DNA of 64,000 nucleotides from Pseudoxanthomonas suwonensis (GTDB taxonomy: Bacteria; Pseudomonadota; Gammaproteobacteria; Xanthomonadales; Xanthomonadaceae). A model generated the notes under the pieces. The model did no database searches, had not been told where the DNA came from, and saw only the letters and a list, made by a program, of their open reading frames with translations. Positions 60,979 through 64,000 of this stretch are shown in pieces. The position numbers and the translations under genes were made by a program. Each line of letters opens with the position of its first letter. Positions within the stretch are counted from its first letter, which is position 1. Where the stretch lies: contig NZ_CP011144.1 of assembly GCF_000972865.1 (NCBI RefSeq), positions 3,717,118 through 3,781,117 of the forward strand. The letters run 5' to 3'.

Positions 60979-61923
60979 TCAAGCCGCTCGCGCCACCTGG
61001 CTCAGCCGCGCCAATACATGCTCGGCCAGCTCGTGCGGGCTGTACTTGGCGACGAAGGCATTGGCCCCGACCCGCTCGACCATGGCGTTGTTGAACACGC
61101 CCGACAGCGAGGTGTGCAGCAGCACATACAGCCCGGCCAGCCCGGGGTGGCGCCGGATTTCCGTCGTCAGGGTGTAGCCGTCCATGGCCGGCATCTCGAT
61201 GTCGGAGATGACCATGGCGTAGCGCTCGGCCGGGTTCTCGCCGCCGGCATGCACCTGCAGCAGGTGGTCCAGCGCCTGGCGGCCGTCGGAGAGCAGGGTG
61301 ACCCCGACCCCCAACTGGTCCAGCACGCTGCGGATCTGCTGCCGGGCCACCCGCGAGTCGTCCACCACCAGCACCTGCAGCGGCGGCGCCCCGGCCGGCA
61401 GGGCCATCTCCGGGGCCAGGGTCGCGTCCATCCGCGCCTGGGTGATGTCGGCCAGCACGCTCTCCACGTCGATCACCTGGATCAGCGCGTCCTGGAAGCG
61501 GGTCACCGCGGTCAGGTAGCTGCTCTGCGCGCCCAGGTCCGGCGGCGGGTGGATGTCCTCCACCGCGATGTTGACGATCCGCTCCACGTCGCTGACCAGG
61601 AAGCCCTGCACCGAGCGGTTGAACTCGGTCACCACCAGGTACTGGGTGCCGCCGTCCTCGTCCGGATGCCGCTCGGGATGGCCGATGGCCAGCCCCAGGT
61701 CCAGCACCGGCACCGAGCGGCCGCGCACGTCGGCCACCCCGGCGAACTGCGCCGGCAGCCCGGGCAGCTGGAACAGCGACGGGCGGCGCAGCACCTCCTG
61801 CACCTTGAACACGTTGACCCCGAACAGCTGGCGGCCGCCGAGCCGGAACAGCAGCAGCGCCAGGCGGTTGTGGCCGGCCAGCCGGGTGCGCTGGTCGATG
61901 CGGTTGAGCAGGTTGTGCGACAT
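60979..61923 (-). CDS. cheV: Chemotaxis coupling protein CheV
   Basis: 314 residues: an N-terminal CheW-like domain (LALLLFRLGGRQLFGVNVFKVQEVLRRPSLFQLPGLPAQFAGVADVRGRSVPVLDLGLAIG) and a C-terminal receiver domain (VLVVDDSRVARQQI, phospho-acceptor Asp in MVISDIEMPAMDGYTL, lysine in AFVAKYSPHELAEHV). CheV couples receptors to CheA and adapts by phosphorylation. Divergent from flgA with 93 bp between the starts, the order seen in pseudomonads and xanthomonads. Confidence 0.95.
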   Translation of the reverse strand: MSHNLLNRIDQRTRLAGHNRLALLLFRLGGRQLFGVNVFKVQEVLRRPSLFQLPGLPAQFAGVADVRGRSVPVLDLGLAIGHPERHPDEDGGTQYLVVTEFNRSVQGFLVSDVERIVNIAVEDIHPPPDLGAQSSYLTAVTRFQDALIQVIDVESVLADITQARMDATLAPEMALPAGAPPLQVLVVDDSRVARQQIRSVLDQLGVGVTLLSDGRQALDHLLQVHAGGENPAERYAMVISDIEMPAMDGYTLTTEIRRHPGLAGLYVLLHTSLSGVFNNAMVERVGANAFVAKYSPHELAEHVLARLSQVARAA

Positions 61924-61967
61924 GAGCCCGGTATCGGCGGCCGCGGCGGCGGCTTGAGCGGGCGCCG

Positions 61968-61983
61968 CGGCATGGCGCTTGCA
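61968..61983 (+). promoter_or_regulatory. Candidate sigma-54 promoter of flgA
   Basis: CGGCAT-N5-TTGCA with the GG and GC doublets correctly spaced, 34 bp before the flgA ATG. The -24 half is weaker than the flgB site. Confidence 0.5.
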
Positions 61984-62016
61984 TGGTCCTGCGCGCCATT
62001 CCGTGCCGAGGCCGCC

Positions 62017-62667
62017 ATGACCCTGCTGCGCTGCACCCTCATGTTCCTGCTGGGACTGCCGATGACGGTGGCGCTGGCCGCCGGCGGCTTCCAGCCGGTG
62101 GAGTCGATCCGCGCCGCCGCGCTGGGTGCGGTGCCGGGCGGGCAGGCCGAGGCCAGCCTGGACCCGGCGTTGCGCATGCCGGCCTGCGGCCAGGCGCTGC
62201 AGGCGCGGCAGGCGTCGGCCGGCACGGTCGAGGTGGCCTGCCCGGACGGCTGGCGGCTGTTCGTGCCGGTGAAGACCCGGCGCAGCCAGACGGTGCTGGT
62301 GCTGGCCCGCGGCGTGGCCGCAGGCGAGGCCATCGGTGCCGACGCGCTGGTCGCCGAGACCCGCGACGCGTCGCGGATCGCCGGCGCGGCGGTGGCCGAT
62401 CCGGCCCAGGCCATCGGCCGGGTGGCGCGGCGTACGCTGGCTGCCGGCAGCGTGCTCACCGCCGGCGACCTGGCCGCGCCGCGGCTGGTGCGCCGTGGCG
62501 ACCAGGTGGCGCTGGTCTCGCGTCGTGGCGGGGTCGAGGTCCGGGTCGCCGGCCGCGCCCTGGGCGACGCCGGCGAGGACGAGCGGGTCTCGGTGGAGAA
62601 CCTGTCGTCCCGCCGCGTGCTGCAGGGACGCGTCGGTCCCGACGGCGAGGTCTGGGTGACCCGCTGA
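62017..62667 (+). CDS. flgA: P-ring assembly chaperone FlgA
   Basis: 216 residues. Signal peptide MTLLRCTLMFLLGLPMTVALAAG, a short N-terminal domain with two cysteines (MPACGQAL, VEVACPDGW), then the SAF-type domain (VLVLARGVAAGEAIGADALVAETRDASRI...AIGRVARRTLAAGSVLTAGDLAAPRLVRRGDQVALVSRRGGVEVRVAGRALGDAGEDERVSVENLSSRRVLQGRVGPDGEVWV). It helps FlgI form the P-ring in the periplasm. flgM follows 94 bp downstream. Confidence 0.95.
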   Translation: MTLLRCTLMFLLGLPMTVALAAGGFQPVESIRAAALGAVPGGQAEASLDPALRMPACGQALQARQASAGTVEVACPDGWRLFVPVKTRRSQTVLVLARGVAAGEAIGADALVAETRDASRIAGAAVADPAQAIGRVARRTLAAGSVLTAGDLAAPRLVRRGDQVALVSRRGGVEVRVAGRALGDAGEDERVSVENLSSRRVLQGRVGPDGEVWVTR

Positions 62668-62699
62668 CCGCCGCCGTGAAAAATTTCCCGACTTGCCCC

Positions 62700-62727
62700 T
62701 AAAGTTCCCCCAGACCCCTGCCGATAC
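62700..62727 (+). promoter_or_regulatory. Sigma-28 promoter of flgM
   Basis: TAAA (62700-62703), 16 nt, GCCGATAC (62720-62727). The -35 region continues as TAAAGTT and the -10 matches seven of eight consensus bases, but the spacer is one longer than at fliC and fliD. About 35 bp before the flgM ATG. Confidence 0.7.
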
Positions 62728-62761
62728 CCCCGGCGTAGCCCGTAATGCAAGGATCACCGCC

Positions 62762-63070
62762 ATGAGCCACAAGATCGAAGGCACCCCGCCTCCCGCGGTG
62801 CACAGCACCGGTCCCGTCGGCGGCCGTGTCGCCGTCGCCGGCGGCGATCGCTCCAGCCCGGTCGAGGCCAGCCGGCCCGTCGACAGCCTGCGCCTGACCG
62901 GCGAGGCCGCCAGCCTGCAGGCGCTGCAGCGCGAGCTGGCCGCCGCCCCGGCGGTGGACCAGGCCCGCGTGGCCGAGGTCAAGCAGGCGCTGGAGTCGGG
63001 CAGCTACCGCATCGACCCGGCGAAGATCGCCGAGCGCATGCTGGACCTGGACGAGCAGCTGGGCGGCTGA
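62762..63070 (+). CDS. flgM: Anti-sigma-28 factor FlgM
   Basis: 102 residues. Disordered Pro/Ser/Gly-rich N-terminal half and the FliA-binding C-terminal half (DSLRLTGEAASLQALQRELAAAPAVDQARVAEVKQALESGSYRIDPAKIAERMLDLDEQLGG), with the conserved GSYRIDPxKIAxRML motif. It holds FliA until exported through the finished hook. Its own sigma-28 promoter gives the usual feedback loop. Confidence 0.95.
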   Translation: MSHKIEGTPPPAVHSTGPVGGRVAVAGGDRSSPVEASRPVDSLRLTGEAASLQALQRELAAAPAVDQARVAEVKQALESGSYRIDPAKIAERMLDLDEQLGG

Positions 63071-63073
63071 CCG

Positions 63074-63418
63074 ATGCAGCCGGCGGTCGCCAGCGACGAC
63101 GCGCTCGACCGGCTGGCCGCCGCGCTGGCCGACGAACGCCGCGCGCTGCTGGACCACGACATCGAACTGCTGGTGCGCTCGACCCAAGACAAGCTGCAGG
63201 CGCTGCGCCATCTGGAGGCCGACCTGCCCGATGGCCTCGGCGAGCGCCTGGCCGAACTGGCCGAGGCCAACCGCAGCAACGGCGCGCTGCTGGCCCGCCG
63301 CCGGCGCGAGGTCAACTGGGCCCTGCGCCATCTCGGCCGCGCCGAGAGCGCGCCGGCCTACGACGCGCAAGGACAGGCCCAGCAGCTGCAGGCACGCCGC
63401 GAACTCGCGGTGGTGTGA
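63074..63418 (+). CDS. flgN: FlgK/FlgL chaperone FlgN
   Basis: 114 residues, helical (LDRLAAALADERRALLDHDIELLVRSTQDKLQALRHLEADLPDGLGERLAELAEANRSNGALLARRRREVNWALRHLG). The NRSNGALLARRRREV block is typical of FlgN, which escorts FlgK and FlgL to the export gate. It starts 3 bp after the flgM stop. Confidence 0.92.
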   Translation: MQPAVASDDALDRLAAALADERRALLDHDIELLVRSTQDKLQALRHLEADLPDGLGERLAELAEANRSNGALLARRRREVNWALRHLGRAESAPAYDAQGQAQQLQARRELAVV

Positions 63419-63497
63419 CCGTCGCCGCCACGCCGACCGCGCGCGCCGCCGGACACGCCATTAGAATCGGACGCTGCGAAACTTGCCTGGCAGCGCC

Positions 63498-64000
63498 GTG
63501 ACCGAACTCCCCGACGAAGGCCGCGTGCCTTCGATCCACACCCTCCAGGGCCTGAGCGACCGCATGCTCGAGGGCGTGCTGCTGTACGACGCCGGCAGCC
63601 GGCTGCTGTACGCCAATCCTTCCGCGCACAAGCTGTGCAAGGCCTGCTACCCGCGCGAGCTGGCCAGCGGGCTGACCCTGGAGCAGTTGCTGCCGCGGGA
63701 CGCGCTGAGCGGCGCACGCTCGGGCGGGCGCTGGAGCGGCCACCTGTCGTTCGGGCAGGACGCCATCCTCATGGTCCACGTCTACTTCGACGAAGCCGAG
63801 CACGGCCATTTCCTGGTCGTGATGCAGGACCTGCGGCAGATCCGCGTCTACGAGCAGGACCTGCTGCGCCAGCACGCCGAACTGAACGTGCGCCTGACCG
63901 CGGCCCAGGAGAAGCTGCTGCAGTCGGAGAAGCTGGCCTCGATCGGCCAGCTGGCCGCCGGCGTGGCCCACGAGATCAACAACCCGATCGGCTACGTGCA
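63498..64000 (+). CDS. PAS-type sensor histidine kinase, N-terminal part (runs off window)
   Basis: The frame opens at GTG ([47 protein letters not shown]) and is still open at the right edge. A PAS-like sensor (about 15-105) is followed by a coiled stretch ([50 protein letters not shown]) that contains the phospho-acceptor His of the H-box. No membrane segment is seen, so a cytoplasmic sensor is likely. The ATPase domain lies beyond the window. An upstream in-frame start cannot be excluded, but the preceding sequence is non-coding in character. Its closeness to flgMN suggests, but does not show, a motility role. Confidence 0.8.
   Translation, partial: MTELPDEGRVPSIHTLQGLSDRMLEGVLLYDAGSRLLYANPSAHKLCKACYPRELASGLTLEQLLPRDALSGARSGGRWSGHLSFGQDAILMVHVYFDEAEHGHFLVVMQDLRQIRVYEQDLLRQHAELNVRLTAAQEKLLQSEKLASIGQLAAGVAHEINNPIGYV

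Noticed and set aside
61924..61966. Sigma-28 site for cheV (GCCGATAC on the minus strand)
   Set aside because: The -10-like octamer is present but no TAAA-like -35 stands 15 or 16 nt upstream, so the match is probably chance.

Overview
This window is 64 kb of a high-GC chromosome (roughly 70% by eye). It most likely comes from a member of the Xanthomonadaceae/Lysobacteraceae (Lysobacter, Luteimonas, Pseudoxanthomonas or Xanthomonas type). The evidence is the flagellar gene order (flgA/cheV divergent, flgB-L, fliC-D-S, PilZ, rpoN, fleQ, fliE-R, flhB-A-F-G, fliA, cheY-Z-A), the use of both sigma-54 and sigma-28 promoters, and intergenic palindromes of the 'GTAGGAGC' type seen in that family. 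No rRNA, tRNA, CRISPR array or transposase gene was recognised.

Left part (1-16 kb), accessory and housekeeping genes. It opens with the 3' end of an acyltransferase, a secreted protein of unknown function, a 47-residue small protein and a two-domain PhnB-like protein. A leftward arsenic operon follows: arsR, an ArsI-type C-As lyase, a decayed arsC, an intact arsC, and an aquaporin in place of an arsenite pump. After a YciI-like secreted protein and a YaiI-family protein comes a rightward cluster of two TIR-TolB-like-TPR proteins and a SLOG protein with four membrane segments. This resembles a Thoeris-like nucleotide-signalling module and is the best candidate for an undescribed system. An M14 carboxypeptidase, a membrane-anchored HDOD protein, and a BlaI/M56 regulator-protease pair with an unusual coiled-coil tail complete this part.

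Centre and right (16-64 kb), one almost continuous flagellar and chemotaxis locus, nearly all on the minus strand. Read from high to low coordinate it runs flgBCDEF, flgGHIJKL, fliC, fliD-fliS-fliT-PilZ, a LuxR-type regulator, rpoN, a receiver protein, fleQ, fliEFGHIJK, fliLMNOPQR, an EAL protein, then flhBAF-flhG-fliA-cheYZA. On the plus strand at the right end are flgA, flgM, flgN and a truncated histidine kinase, with cheV on the minus strand. Many junctions are 1-14 bp overlaps, including unusual GTGA and TTGA overlaps. I read sigma-54 (-24/-12) sites in front of flgA, flgB, flgG, fliE, fliL and flhB. Sigma-28 sites lie in front of fliC (two in tandem), fliD and flgM. Together they describe the usual cascade: RpoN/FleQ, then hook-basal body, then FliA/FlgM, then filament. 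Motor genes (motAB) and chemoreceptors are not in the window.

The gaps between flagellar transcription units are filled with two families of palindromic repeats. One is a roughly 100-nt REP-like element with both arms ending in GTAGGAGC. The other is a larger element of 161-167 nt; its long outer stem differs in sequence between copies but stays paired, and it encloses two small hairpins. A hairpin of the same core also lies inside the 5' coding extension of flgI.
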